A stretch of 47,273 nt of DNA, from the IMG/VR virus record IMGVR_UViG_3300006737_000053, positions 1 through 47,273 of that record. One strand, 5' to 3'. Shown here one piece after another: positions 23,137-30,417 of the stretch (position 1 is the stretch's first letter; each line of letters starts with the position of its first letter). The notes beneath the pieces are model-generated. The model was not told the DNA's origin. It searched no databases and saw nothing but the letters and a program-made list of their open reading frames with translations. A program made the translations under genes and the position numbers. This stretch comes from a virus.

Positions 23137-25277
23137 AACGGTATCTCCTCTAAGTTATCCAATTCGTTATTTGTTATCTGTTGTTCGTTCACTCTTAACC
23201 CATGTTTGGCTCTTCCTTTAGCCTCTGGTAATTCAAACTCTTCAACAATTCCTTCCCCTATCAAATGCTGTATTGCCTTTTCCTTACGAGGCTGAGAGCC
23301 AGCGACACCGCCTCTGGCTGTAGACATTCTCGTATAGTAAGTTATTGCATGGTTAGGATCGGACCTAATTTGATTTTTTAAAGCATCGCATAATTCTAGA
23401 TGGGCTTCCCATTGCTTTTCATCTTTCTTTCTTTGCTTGGCACTGAGCCGTTCACCGTCAGCTAATGGACGAGCTATAGAATGCTGAAACCAAACCCTGT
23501 TATCATAGCCCAAAATATCCTTATGGTCCTGACAATTTGTGACTAGATTAAAAGTTAATTCGTTAAACTCTGTCGGAAATCTCGTCTTAGTCGCACGCAA
23601 TATTCTGGGACTGTCAGCCTCTTCCCCATCCTTGAACACCTGATAAATCCCCATTGCATCACCCGACCAAGCAGAAGCTCCTCTAGGTGACAAACTGTTG
23701 CTTTCCCCATCTCCTAATGCTTTTGCTGTATGGGCAATAATGATAACAGGGAAACCATCGAAAGACTGTTTTACTAAAGCCATCACTCGACCCACTTGAG
23801 AGTTATCGTTCTCATTTTCAATTTCAAAAACAGAGTTAGCTGTATCGAACACGACTAATGGCAAAGCATCGTAAGTTCCACCGTCAGCCATTTCGTTAGG
23901 CACTGTCCAAGTACGATACTCTTCAGCAACTTGGCAGACTATCTCAGCATCCAATCTCTGGGATGGGATAACTTTAATTCTCTCCTCAAAGTCTGAGGCT
24001 CTGGCTCCTGTGTTGCCCCATGTGAATAAACTATACAACACCCTTTGAACTTGAATTACTGACTCCGTAACAATGATTATATTTCTACGGATCAACGGTG
24101 CCAACGTGTAATCTACGGGGTACAAGTGAGCACAACTAACAGCCAATGGAATAGCCAGCGTAGTTTTGCCAATTCCTGGCGGTCCAGCTAAAACATTAAC
24201 CCCGACACTTATGAAGTCATCAAGCAGATACTCAAACGTGGATACTTGTTCTACACCTGAGTGGACGGCTCTATCAAAAGACAACGGATGGCTAGAGCTT
24301 TCACCCTCCAAAAGCACTTGGGAGGAAGCAGATTTTAGGTTTGGCCCCGTCCATCCATTGTCCATTGCCAAACGAAATATGGACCGATAAGTGATACTGT
24401 GCGGAGTATCTAAATCCCGATCCCATTTCTTCCGACAAACTGAAGCGTCAAACTTTTCTGGACTTGTCTTACTCCATTCTAGCCAAGTTGCAAAGCCATT
24501 TTCACCATACGGATGTAATGCTAATCCTACATTTACCCAAGTCTGATAGTCATCACTGTCTACACATTTTAGAGCCTCTTTAAGATCATCAAACGTCTGT
24601 GCCGTTGCCACAGGCACTCCACCGCGCTCAACCAGCTCATAACTCGTTGTATGTGGCCTAGACTTGTCACTGATAAACTTTGGTAGCTCTGATGGTAAAC
24701 TGGGATTGATTTTACTGATGGGTGATTTGCCATCAAACCATTGGTATGAACCTGACACACCGACAGATGGTGCCACACAAATATAGCCTTGATGCTTCAA
24801 GTCTAAGCCAGCGCCCAGTGACGATGGAAAAGAATAACCAGTGTCAGCCTTAAATAGACGGTGCTCACCACCACCTTGAGTCTTGGCGATACAATCACTG
24901 TAAAGCACGCCATGTTCTTTCTCTATGGCCTCTAATGTCTCCACACCACCATTCTGTGGGTCTATATCCAAAGCAATCAACCCAGACTGAGCGAGACTAA
25001 TTCCAAGTCCACAATCTGGGTCTGTAGACAGCCAGTCTTGTATCACCCGTGGATCATTAGATGCATCGAGGTGACCTCTGGGAGCGAGATTTGCCTGTGG
25101 GTGTTTTCCTGGCTTGTGGCCGCGTTCATTATTATCTCTACCACATCTACAAGTGCCGTCCTCGTGTACGTTCCAAGTCGGCACAATAAACCAACCCAGC
25201 TGGATATAACTCATGGCGTAATCTAAAGTAGACGGAGCCTTCTGAACTTCCCATAAATATTTCGGTGTTCTTGCCAT
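23133..25277 (-). CDS. Bifunctional primase-polymerase/helicase
   Basis: A 714-residue replication protein. The N-terminal prim-pol domain shows 'CRCGRDNNERGHKPGKHP' (43-60), the DxD motif 'ALDIDPQNGG' (Asp104, Asp106), 'GGGEHRLF' (His139) and 'GAGLDLKHQG' (Asp159). Residues about 225-310 match the primase C-terminal PriCT-2 region ('QTWVNVGLALHPYG...WDRDL'). The C-terminal RecA-type helicase has Walker A 'AGPPGIGKTT' (364-373) and 'LPLVVFDTANSVF' as Walker B. It starts right after the helicase stop (TAAATG). It would open and prime DNA for the family B polymerase. Confidence 0.9.
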   Translation of the reverse strand: MARTPKYLWEVQKAPSTLDYAMSYIQLGWFIVPTWNVHEDGTCRCGRDNNERGHKPGKHPQANLAPRGHLDASNDPRVIQDWLSTDPDCGLGISLAQSGLIALDIDPQNGGVETLEAIEKEHGVLYSDCIAKTQGGGEHRLFKADTGYSFPSSLGAGLDLKHQGYICVAPSVGVSGSYQWFDGKSPISKINPSLPSELPKFISDKSRPHTTSYELVERGGVPVATAQTFDDLKEALKCVDSDDYQTWVNVGLALHPYGENGFATWLEWSKTSPEKFDASVCRKKWDRDLDTPHSITYRSIFRLAMDNGWTGPNLKSASSQVLLEGESSSHPLSFDRAVHSGVEQVSTFEYLLDDFISVGVNVLAGPPGIGKTTLAIPLAVSCAHLYPVDYTLAPLIRRNIIIVTESVIQVQRVLYSLFTWGNTGARASDFEERIKVIPSQRLDAEIVCQVAEEYRTWTVPNEMADGGTYDALPLVVFDTANSVFEIENENDNSQVGRVMALVKQSFDGFPVIIIAHTAKALGDGESNSLSPRGASAWSGDAMGIYQVFKDGEEADSPRILRATKTRFPTEFNELTFNLVTNCQDHKDILGYDNRVWFQHSIARPLADGERLSAKQRKKDEKQWEAHLELCDALKNQIRSDPNHAITYYTRMSTARGGVAGSQPRKEKAIQHLIGEGIVEEFELPEAKGRAKHGLRVNEQQITNNELDNLEEIPF

Positions 25278-26855
25278 TTAGAAAGTCTCCTCCAAAACAT
25301 TCCAATATTGCCCACGTTTTTTCAGGACCACTGATGTTGGCTTGGGTGCCGACTTGATCATGTAGCTCAAACGATTGGGTGGACACGGTAACGTGACGGG
25401 TAAATTTCGTCTATCAAAAAATCGATAAACATCATCACTTTCTTTATTGGTGTTCAAAAATTTAGTTGCCGTGATCTTGGCATTGTTCTCTGTAAGGCAA
25501 ACATACTTTACGGAAATGTAATTTTTTCCACGAGGGACAAAGCCCTGACAGGCCGATACAGTAGCTGTAACACTGCCGTTGTCACCTATAGCTTTACCAG
25601 TGTTAGGATCAACAGGCTCTATCGTGGTAAGGCCAGGATGTAGGAACCGTTCCTTCTTAACAAACGGTAAGGGAATAAAATTACCTTCAACTATTTCATC
25701 GTTAATTGTTGGACGCTTTTCCATCGTCCATTGTGGCATCATAGAGCAACCACCAAGCCTGAGAAAATTACCAGCAAAGTCTAGAACCAGACAATCTTTT
25801 TTACCCTGAGACAATCGCGTGCCTCGACCTAACGTCTGAACCCACAGGCTACTTGAAAGTGTTGGACGCAAAGATATAATACAATCAAGACTAGGTAAAT
25901 CAAATCCAGTAGTCAGCATATCAACACTGGTTACTGCATTATATCGACCATCCTCTAAGCCCTGATAAACTTCTTGACGTTCATCTTGATCCATCTTGGA
26001 ATGTAAGACAGCTACCTTACGGTCAGTGTATTTTTCTAATTTTTTCTTAACGACCATAGCAACCAAAATTGTAGGCGTGTATACAGCCATAATTTTTCTG
26101 TCACGAGCTACGGTATCGAGCTTTTTACAAACAGATGTAAGCCAACCGTCAGTGATCAACCGTGATGCATCTGCCTGATTGAAATCATTACCGATCAATT
26201 CACAGTCGCTCAAATCCAATTGGATACGGTCTGAGGCTCCGACTAATGGGGATAGGTAACCTTCTTCTACACCTCGTTCTACATTATATTCGTAACTGCA
26301 TTTATTAAACCACCGACTGCCAGAGCTATCGTGTAGGTCACCATTATTGCTATCTCGAACATTGTCATTCTCCCTATAAATTAATCCGTTATCCAATCTC
26401 CAAGGCGTTGCCGTCAAAGCAACTTTTTGGGAACGTGGATAGGCTGTAAATAGTTTTTCGTATTGGCTCGTTCCGTTTTCACATGGCACCCTGTGAGCCT
26501 CGTCTATGATGATTATATCAGGTGCTAAAATGCTAAGATTAGATATGGTCTGAATTGTACCATAAATAATTTTTTCATTTATATCTTGTTCAGTTGGTTT
26601 ATGGATCGAGCTACAACAAATGCCGACAGGTAAAGCAGATAGTCTTTTAAACTGTGCCACATTTTGTTGAACCAACTTTGTGGTGTGCGTTAAAATCCAA
26701 ACCCGTTTATTCTGTCGGCTAAGTGTGTAGGCCAAATCAGCTATAATCAATGATTTGCCAGTTCCAGTAGCTAGATTGAGAACGGGGTTGTAGCCCTTCT
26801 CTAAATCAGCCAAGCAAGTTTTGATTGCTTCAAGTTGATAAGGTCTAGCCCTCAT
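25278..26855 (-). CDS. Superfamily 2 DEAH-box helicase
   Basis: A 525-residue DNA helicase/translocase of the UvsW/RAD25-like type. From ATG 26855: 'RPYQLEAIK' (Q-like motif), Walker A 'ATGTGKSLII' (29-38), 'IIIIDEAHRVP' (DEAH 118-121), 'ALTATPWRLDNGLIY' (motif III), 'TTGFDLPSLDCIISLRPT' (V) and 'VQTLGRGTRLSQGKKDCLVLDF' (VI). The start at 26855 has GAGG upstream; an in-frame ATG 12 bases earlier is possible. It overlaps the ribbon-helix-helix-like gene and precedes the primase. Likely roles are fork remodelling and recombination-dependent replication. Confidence 0.9.
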   Translation of the reverse strand: MRARPYQLEAIKTCLADLEKGYNPVLNLATGTGKSLIIADLAYTLSRQNKRVWILTHTTKLVQQNVAQFKRLSALPVGICCSSIHKPTEQDINEKIIYGTIQTISNLSILAPDIIIIDEAHRVPCENGTSQYEKLFTAYPRSQKVALTATPWRLDNGLIYRENDNVRDSNNGDLHDSSGSRWFNKCSYEYNVERGVEEGYLSPLVGASDRIQLDLSDCELIGNDFNQADASRLITDGWLTSVCKKLDTVARDRKIMAVYTPTILVAMVVKKKLEKYTDRKVAVLHSKMDQDERQEVYQGLEDGRYNAVTSVDMLTTGFDLPSLDCIISLRPTLSSSLWVQTLGRGTRLSQGKKDCLVLDFAGNFLRLGGCSMMPQWTMEKRPTINDEIVEGNFIPLPFVKKERFLHPGLTTIEPVDPNTGKAIGDNGSVTATVSACQGFVPRGKNYISVKYVCLTENNAKITATKFLNTNKESDDVYRFFDRRNLPVTLPCPPNRLSYMIKSAPKPTSVVLKKRGQYWNVLEETF

Positions 26856-27018
26856 TAGATGCCTCATCTCTGAGGTGTTGCGCTACTTTTAATAAACGCT
26901 CACGGTCAGCCTCTGGGACTAACACCGTGACCTTGACAAACCCCAACGCCAGATTTTTCTGACGTTGAGTTTCGTTCCACCGCATCTGGGTGTTTTTATC
27001 ATATTTGTTATCAGTCAT
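26845..27018 (-). CDS. Ribbon-helix-helix-like small protein (57 aa)
   Basis: A 57-residue protein, MTDNKYDKNTQMRWNETQRQKNLAL then GFVKVTVLVPEADRERLLKV and AQHLRDEASNEG. The strand 'VKVTVLVP' followed by two helices is the layout of short MetJ/Arc-type DNA-binding proteins. It begins at the last base of the previous gene's stop codon, with GGAGG about seven bases upstream, and overlaps the helicase start. It sits in the operon driven by P3 (27359-27387), whose spacer holds a palindromic operator, so self-regulation is a reasonable hypothesis. The fold is inferred from pattern only. Confidence 0.62.
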   Translation of the reverse strand: MTDNKYDKNTQMRWNETQRQKNLALGFVKVTVLVPEADRERLLKVAQHLRDEASNEG

Positions 27019-27329
27019 TATGCCACCTCCTTTAAAACATTGATTTTGGTTAGGGCTTTAGTTGCAACTGAAACTACTTCTTTCTGAGAAGTGTGAGCTA
27101 ATAAAAACTGTCGTGAAACTTTAGCTTTTAAGGCAGAAGTATCAACCACATTACGAGTAGCAGTGCGGATTTGCACAACGTGCTCAGTGCCTAAAACGTC
27201 ACAGGAATTACCATGATTTACTTTAAGGTGAGATTTTAGAACTTTTAATCGTGCAGTTTTTGTAGCAATGTCTGCCTCTAAAGAAGCAATTTCGTTAACT
27301 GTTGAAATTTCTGTAAAAATTGTTTTCAT
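27018..27329 (-). CDS. Early helical phage protein (103 aa)
   Basis: A 103-residue protein, MKTIFTEISTVNEIASLEADIATKTARLKVLKSHLKVNHG onwards. Residues 10-40 form a coiled coil, followed by 'VVQIRTATRNVVDTSALKAKV'. The pattern (coiled coil, strand, helix, then 'HTSQKEVVSVATK') occurs in a family of small phage proteins without assigned role. The ATG at 27329 is preferred because the common leader AACGGAGATAACG lies just upstream. It is the first gene after P3 and probably shares its mRNA with the next two genes. Confidence 0.72.
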   Translation of the reverse strand: MKTIFTEISTVNEIASLEADIATKTARLKVLKSHLKVNHGNSCDVLGTEHVVQIRTATRNVVDTSALKAKVSRQFLLAHTSQKEVVSVATKALTKINVLKEVA

Positions 27330-27358
27330 CGTTATCTCCGTTATCAAGTTATTCTTAT

Positions 27359-27387
27359 GTTATACATCCTAATTATATTAGGGTCAA
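27359..27387 (-). promoter_or_regulatory. Promoter with embedded palindromic operator (P3)
   Basis: On the minus strand TTGACC (27382-27387) and TATAAC (27359-27364) are 17 nt apart. The spacer holds CCTAATTATATTAGG (27368-27382, plus strand), matching the palindrome at six of seven half-site pairs. It drives the 103-aa gene, the ribbon-helix-helix-like gene, the helicase, the primase and probably the glycosyltransferase. If that protein binds here, its own operon would be autoregulated. Confidence 0.8.
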
Positions 27388-27393
27388 GTGTGT

Positions 27394-27798
27394 TTATTCA
27401 TTTTTTATTTGCATGGCGTGACGCATAAAAGCCTCTGCCCAGACAGCGTAATGAACAGCACACGATGTTTTACAAAAAAGTCCGTTGCCATATTTGTGGG
27501 GAAGGTAATCACCATTCCATACAATGCGTGTCTTTCTATTAAAGCTATCTCTTTTATGAGATAAAACTACACCGTTTGTCGGAGGCCATTCTGGAAAAGT
27601 GTTAGGTGTTTCAGCGTGCTTATCCCATTCGTCACCTTTAGGTAGTTTTCTCCTATAGTCTGATCCATTGTTTTTTAAATCATCCCATTCAAGCCATGAG
27701 TTCTCCGACCATTCACCGTCATCGTTAGAGTTGAGGTACTGTAGCTCTGTGTCTTTCTTGGGTGGTTTGTTGCACCACTTACAATTTTCAACTGTCAT
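27394..27798 (-). CDS. Possible zinc-binding small protein (134 aa)
   Basis: A 134-residue protein with CxxC at residues 6-9 (ENCKWCNKPP) and a second pair near the C-terminus ('GNGLFCKTSCAVHYAVWAEAFMRHAM'). The spacing resembles treble-clef or ribbon-type zinc fingers in which two distant knuckles meet. The middle is acidic and tryptophan-rich ('EWSENSWLEWDDLKNNG'). It starts in an ATGA overlap with the preceding gene; GAGG lies about seven bases upstream. It ends just before P3. Role unknown. Confidence 0.7.
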   Translation of the reverse strand: MTVENCKWCNKPPKKDTELQYLNSNDDGEWSENSWLEWDDLKNNGSDYRRKLPKGDEWDKHAETPNTFPEWPPTNGVVLSHKRDSFNRKTRIVWNGDYLPHKYGNGLFCKTSCAVHYAVWAEAFMRHAMQIKNE

Positions 27799-28088
27799 AA
27801 TGACCTCGATACTGTTACAGCCATTTTGTCTTTAGTCTGTCTTATAGTTATATCTGTTTCTGAAGGAGAATGTCTCCTTAAATAACTATAAATTGTGGAT
27901 CTCATATTATTTAAAACTGTTTGATTATCGGCATGGCGATACGATGCCATACCATATTCATTACGTTTATCCAAAAACTCTTTAATGGTTATCAGGCGTT
28001 GTTCACCAATTTCCCAAGTGTGGATAGGAACATCAAACATCTCATCACAAAAAGCAGTCGGTTTAAAAAGTTTATTTTTCTGAACCAT
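27795..28088 (-). CDS. Small early protein (97 aa)
   Basis: A 97-residue protein, MVQKNKLFKPTAFCDEMFDVPIHTWEIGEQRLITIKEFLDKRNEYGMASYRHADNQTVLNNMRSTIYSYLRRHSPSETDITIR onwards. The ATG at 28088 is chosen; the longer frame runs back through the upstream gene. It overlaps that gene's 3' end by 17 bases and the next start by four. The C-terminal part, a helix followed by a strand ('TDITIRQTKDKMAVTVSRSL'), could be a winged-helix-like or RNA-binding fold; this is weak. Part of a tightly packed early operon. Confidence 0.65.
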   Translation of the reverse strand: MVQKNKLFKPTAFCDEMFDVPIHTWEIGEQRLITIKEFLDKRNEYGMASYRHADNQTVLNNMRSTIYSYLRRHSPSETDITIRQTKDKMAVTVSRSL

Positions 28089-28365
28089 TATTTTTATCCA
28101 ATCTGATACGTTGAACTTGAGGATCATTAAACCATTTATCTCTACGGAGATTAGTGTCATCATCAATAAATTTTCGTAATTGAATATGAACGTCTAAATT
28201 AGTTGGCACAAATTCATCCATAGCCGTTGATAAAAAGTGCTCTAAAATAATGTATCTGGGAATGTTAAATGTTTCACAGAAAACTTGAACCTGTTCCAAT
28301 AAACTTTGTCTAAATAATGTTGATGGCACTGTCACAGGACTATTAACTTTAGGTTGCTTGCTCAT
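28072..28365 (-). CDS. Small early protein, possible DNA-binding (97 aa)
   Basis: A 97-residue protein, MSKQPKVNSPVTVPSTLFRQSLLEQVQVFCETFNIPRYIILEHFLSTAMDEF onwards. The ATG at 28365 has GGAG eleven bases upstream and overlaps the previous stop as ATGA; the longer frame would read through the preceding small gene. The strand 'PVTVPS' followed by two helices is loosely like a ribbon-helix-helix fold, but helix lengths do not fit well. It is part of the tight operon that ends near P3. Function unknown. Confidence 0.65.
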   Translation of the reverse strand: MSKQPKVNSPVTVPSTLFRQSLLEQVQVFCETFNIPRYIILEHFLSTAMDEFVPTNLDVHIQLRKFIDDDTNLRRDKWFNDPQVQRIRLDKNNGSEK

Positions 28366-28460
28366 TGTGTAACTCCAAATCCGATTGCATAAAAATAAAT
28401 TAAAACAGGGATGCCTACCAAACAGCAAACACCCCCAACAAATTCCATTAGATCTTTCAT
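28362..28460 (-). CDS. Tiny single-pass membrane protein (32 aa)
   Basis: A 32-residue frame: MKDLMEFVGGVCCLVGIPVL and then IYFYAIGFGVTQ. Residues 7-28 form one hydrophobic membrane segment. GGGAGG lies nine bases before the ATG, and it overlaps both neighbours by four bases (ATGA at each end), the same junction used along this operon. Those two facts support it as a real gene despite its size. Possible roles include membrane anchoring or host-membrane modulation; nothing specific is visible. Confidence 0.6.
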   Translation of the reverse strand: MKDLMEFVGGVCCLVGIPVLIYFYAIGFGVTQ

Positions 28461-28654
28461 ACGAAAGCCTCCCATTTATAGTCACCTTCCCACTCATTCA
28501 TAAAGTCTCTGAAAATAGGAGAAGTCACATTGATCGAGTGAAGGTATGGGTAGCGCATTTTTCTCAACAGCCACAGTTCGCCACGGGCTGAAACAGGTTT
28601 GACGCAAACCACGTTTTTCTCATTGGTATCAAAATTAACTGCAAAATCATTCAT
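28457..28654 (-). CDS. Small early protein (65 aa)
   Basis: A 65-residue protein, MNDFAVNFDTNEKNVVCVKPVSARGELWLLRKMRYPYLHSINVTSPIFRDFMNEWEGDYKWEAFV. The ATG at 28654 is preceded by the common leader (AACTTATAACGGAGATAACG). No operator-bearing promoter lies directly upstream; instead there is a hairpin at 28683-28698, so it is probably expressed by read-through from P4. It overlaps the tiny membrane-protein gene by four bases. Family not recognised. Confidence 0.68.
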   Translation of the reverse strand: MNDFAVNFDTNEKNVVCVKPVSARGELWLLRKMRYPYLHSINVTSPIFRDFMNEWEGDYKWEAFV

Positions 28655-28682
28655 ATCGTTATCTCCGTTATAAGTTATAGGA

Positions 28683-28698
28683 AGGGGCCGTAGCCCCT
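28683..28698 (-). terminator. Hairpin with UACG tetraloop after the P4 gene
   Basis: On the minus strand AGGGGC-TACG-GCCCCT forms a perfect 6-bp stem capped by a C(UACG)G tetraloop, an unusually stable RNA loop of the UNCG class. It lies five bases after the stop of the 28704-29027 gene. No proper U tract follows (TCCTATAACTT), so it may act as a partial terminator, a processing site or a 3'-end stabiliser. The loop matches the hairpin at 29962-29989. Confidence 0.65.
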
Positions 28699-28703
28699 GT
28701 TGG

Positions 28704-29027
28704 TTAAATACAAAAAAATCCACGCCGTGCAAAGTGAGTAATGTCTGTGCCGTTGTCTAAGCGTCTACAGTAATCACTCAACATAAACACAATTGCCCAT
28801 CGTCCTGTGGACACTTGAGTAACCATAAAAATTGGATCAAAATCTGTTTGATTGTAAGCACTAAAATCTTGAGCTTCTTTTTCAGCAATATCAAATGCTC
28901 TTTCATGGGAAGCATAGGTTTTAATGCTTGATTTGTTTTCTTTAAGTCGTTTTTCAATGCGATCAACGGCACTAGAAATAAAGTTGCCACTAACTTTGTG
29001 AATTCCAATTGGTGGTAAGTAAGTCAT
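28704..29027 (-). CDS. Early protein under an operator-bearing promoter (107 aa)
   Basis: A 107-residue protein, MTYLPPIGIHKVSGNFISSAVDRIEKRLKENKSSIKTYASHERAFDIAEKEAQDFSAYNQTDFDPIFMVTQV onwards. It looks alpha/beta, with 'RWAIVFMLSDYCRRLDNG' as a strand-helix unit. The common leader precedes the ATG at 29027. It is the first gene after P4 and is followed by a hairpin, so it may be expressed largely alone. Family not recognised. Confidence 0.72.
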   Translation of the reverse strand: MTYLPPIGIHKVSGNFISSAVDRIEKRLKENKSSIKTYASHERAFDIAEKEAQDFSAYNQTDFDPIFMVTQVSTGRWAIVFMLSDYCRRLDNGTDITHFARRGFFCI

Positions 29028-29058
29028 ATCAATTTCTCCGTTATCAAGTTATACAAAG

Positions 29059-29087
29059 AATATAACCCTACTATGTAGTAGGGTCAA
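29059..29087 (-). promoter_or_regulatory. Promoter with embedded palindromic operator (P4)
   Basis: On the minus strand TTGACC (29082-29087) and TATATT (29059-29064) are 17 nt apart. The spacer holds CCCTACTATGTAGTAGGG (29066-29083, plus strand), 18 bp with 8-bp arms that are perfectly complementary. Its centre has two bases rather than one, so this is a variant class shared with P6. It drives the 107-aa gene. Confidence 0.8.
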
Positions 29088-29092
29088 GTCTT

Positions 29093-29383
29093 TTATGCTA
29101 TTTCTTTTAAACTTTTTACAAATGGGTGAACTTTAAGTTTGGCAACTTGTTTGTCACTTCCCAAACTACGGATTACCCTTAACCTTCCAGAAATATGTCT
29201 TTCATGGTTCAAAAGATTTTTTATGGTTGTTAACATAGCATCGTGGCCTAGAATAGTAGCCTCAATGACTTTGGAGGTAATACAGTAATCAAGCTCAAAA
29301 GCATTTTTACGAGCTTCAGCTACAGTGCAAAACCAGTCGGTGCTGTTCGAGCCTGTTGGGTCTTCTACTTGAAATAATTTCAT
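29093..29383 (-). CDS. Small early protein (96 aa)
   Basis: A 96-residue protein, MKLFQVEDPTGSNSTDWFCTVAEARKNAFELDYCITSKVIEATILGHDAMLTTIKNLLNHERHISGRLRVIRSLG onwards. AAGGAG lies eleven bases before the ATG at 29383; the longer frame would start inside the previous gene. It is the last gene of the three-gene P5 unit and ends immediately before P4. The first half seems alpha/beta and the second helical and basic. Function unknown. Confidence 0.7.
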   Translation of the reverse strand: MKLFQVEDPTGSNSTDWFCTVAEARKNAFELDYCITSKVIEATILGHDAMLTTIKNLLNHERHISGRLRVIRSLGSDKQVAKLKVHPFVKSLKEIA

Positions 29384-29384
29384 T

Positions 29385-29621
29385 TTACCACTCCTTCTTA
29401 AAATCGTCTTTTTCGTTTTCTTCATAGCCCTCGTAATATTCACGAATGCTTTCCTCAGTCATATCGCACTCTTCAACCTTGCGAGAGCGATAAGTGCCTT
29501 CCTCGTAGAAATGAGGCTTACGAGGTCTGCCGTAGTAACTGTCAGCCATGCCTCTGTCATAAGGTGACCCGTGACGATGGGTGACAGGTGAAACTGAAAT
29601 CCAATGTAGTAATTTAGCCAT
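29385..29621 (-). CDS. Small charged early protein (78 aa)
   Basis: A 78-residue protein, MAKLLHWISVSPVTHRHGSPYDRGMADSYYGRPRKPHFYEEGTYRSRKVEECDMTEESIREYYEGYEENEKDDFKKEW. The first half is Arg/Tyr/His-rich, the second acidic. The common leader (TATAACTAATAACGGAG) precedes the ATG but no promoter is visible there, so it is probably transcribed with the gene at 29649-29894. I recall similar short proteins in marine phages and enterobacterial phages, function unassigned. Confidence 0.7.
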   Translation of the reverse strand: MAKLLHWISVSPVTHRHGSPYDRGMADSYYGRPRKPHFYEEGTYRSRKVEECDMTEESIREYYEGYEENEKDDFKKEW

Positions 29622-29648
29622 TTGTTATCTCCGTTATTAGTTATAATT

Positions 29649-29894
29649 TTAAAGTGGACTTAATTGAAATAAAATTCTTTCATAAAAAATTGCAACGGGT
29701 TCTGAATTATCTGTTTCTTGCATATAATGATATTGTTTATCAGTATCGATACTATCATTAGCAGAAACCAATAATGCTGTAGCTTGCTTGAGTGAAAGAT
29801 CAGCTTTTGACGTTGCTAATGTAATTTCATCAGTGACCTTATCGTCAAGATCGTACCAAATGTGTTTTTTAATTACTTTGTATTTATTAGCCAT
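29649..29894 (-). CDS. Small early protein (81 aa)
   Basis: An 81-residue protein, MANKYKVIKKHIWYDLDDKVTDEITLATSKADLSLKQATALLVSANDSIDTDKQYHYMQETDNSEPVAIFYERILFQLSPL. A strand, a helix ('LSLKQATALLVSAND'), then two strands suggest a small alpha/beta fold. The common leader (AACGGAGATAACAA) precedes the ATG. It is the first gene after P5. Function unknown. Confidence 0.7.
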   Translation of the reverse strand: MANKYKVIKKHIWYDLDDKVTDEITLATSKADLSLKQATALLVSANDSIDTDKQYHYMQETDNSEPVAIFYERILFQLSPL

Positions 29895-29922
29895 TTGTTA
29901 TCTCCGTTGTTAGTTATTACTC

Positions 29923-29951
29923 TTTATACACCCTAACCGTATTAGGGTCAA
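29923..29951 (-). promoter_or_regulatory. Promoter with embedded palindromic operator (P5)
   Basis: On the minus strand TTGACC (29946-29951) and TATAAA (29923-29928) are 17 nt apart. The spacer holds CCTAACCGTATTAGG (29932-29946, plus strand), with an exact TATTAGG half-site and a diverged partner. It lies just past the terminator of the upstream gene, so it starts a separate unit of three genes. Confidence 0.78.
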
Positions 29952-29961
29952 CCCCTAAAAT

Positions 29962-29989
29962 AAAAAAAAGGGAGAGCCGTAGCCCTCCC
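29962..29989 (-). terminator. Rho-independent terminator after the 115-aa gene
   Basis: On the minus strand GGGAGGGC-TACG-GCTCTCCC (29970-29989) forms an 8-bp stem with one G-U pair and a C(UACG)G tetraloop, followed directly by eight T. It starts seven bases after the stop of the 29997-30344 gene. This is the clearest intrinsic terminator in the window and separates the P6 unit from P5. Confidence 0.88.
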
Positions 29990-29996
29990 CTTATTA

Positions 29997-30344
29997 TTAG
30001 AAGTTATAGTCATAATGTTTATGTGGAGCTTCCGCTAAATTAAAACGGCTACCACCACTGTTTTTCCATTGCCCTGATTTATGTTTACGAATACGAATAA
30101 CAGGATTGTTCAAATTAGATTTAATGTCCCACTTTTGACCTTCGACATTTCTGGTAGCGTGACCAAAAAATCCACCGTAAACAAAACCAAGATCTTTAGT
30201 AGTGTGGAGTTGTTCTGCATCCATCTCTCTGATCTCTAAAGTCTTATCTGAAATCACTTTAACAATTTCGTAAGGACTAACATCGGACCACCCGTGAAAG
30301 TTTGCGTATCCGAAAGAACCATCTTTGTTTGTGAATTTAACCAT
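29997..30344 (-). CDS. Conserved phage protein of unknown function (115 aa)
   Basis: A 115-residue protein starting MVKFTNKDGSFGYANFHGWSDVSPYEIVKVISDKTLEIREMDAE. The C-terminal 'NNPVIRIRKHKSGQWKNSGGSRFNLAEAPHKHYDYNF' is a distinctive ending that I recall from a family of phage proteins without known function. The middle has 'GFVYGGFFGHATRNVEGQKWDIK'. The common leader precedes the ATG, P6 lies upstream and a strong terminator follows, so this is a single-gene unit. Confidence 0.75.
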   Translation of the reverse strand: MVKFTNKDGSFGYANFHGWSDVSPYEIVKVISDKTLEIREMDAEQLHTTKDLGFVYGGFFGHATRNVEGQKWDIKSNLNNPVIRIRKHKSGQWKNSGGSRFNLAEAPHKHYDYNF

Positions 30345-30375
30345 CTTTATTTCTCCGTTATCAAGTTATAAAAAG

Positions 30376-30404
30376 AACCTAACCCTACTGTAAGGTAGGG
30401 TCAA
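30376..30404 (-). promoter_or_regulatory. Promoter with embedded palindromic operator (P6, weak -10)
   Basis: On the minus strand TTGACC (30399-30404) and, 17 nt on, TAGGTT (30376-30381), a poor -10. The spacer holds CCCTACTGTAAGGTAGGG (30383-30400, plus strand), an imperfect 18-bp palindrome of the same two-base-centre class as P4. It drives the single 115-aa gene. The conserved -35, palindrome and spacing support it despite the weak -10. Confidence 0.65.
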
Positions 30405-30417
30405 GTCCTAATTTCAT

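Noticed and set aside
22000-26867. A complete DNA hypermodification pathway
   Set aside because: Only the glycosyltransferase is recognisable. I searched the listed proteins for TET/JBP dioxygenase, thymidylate-synthase-like hydroxymethylase and methyltransferase motifs and found none.
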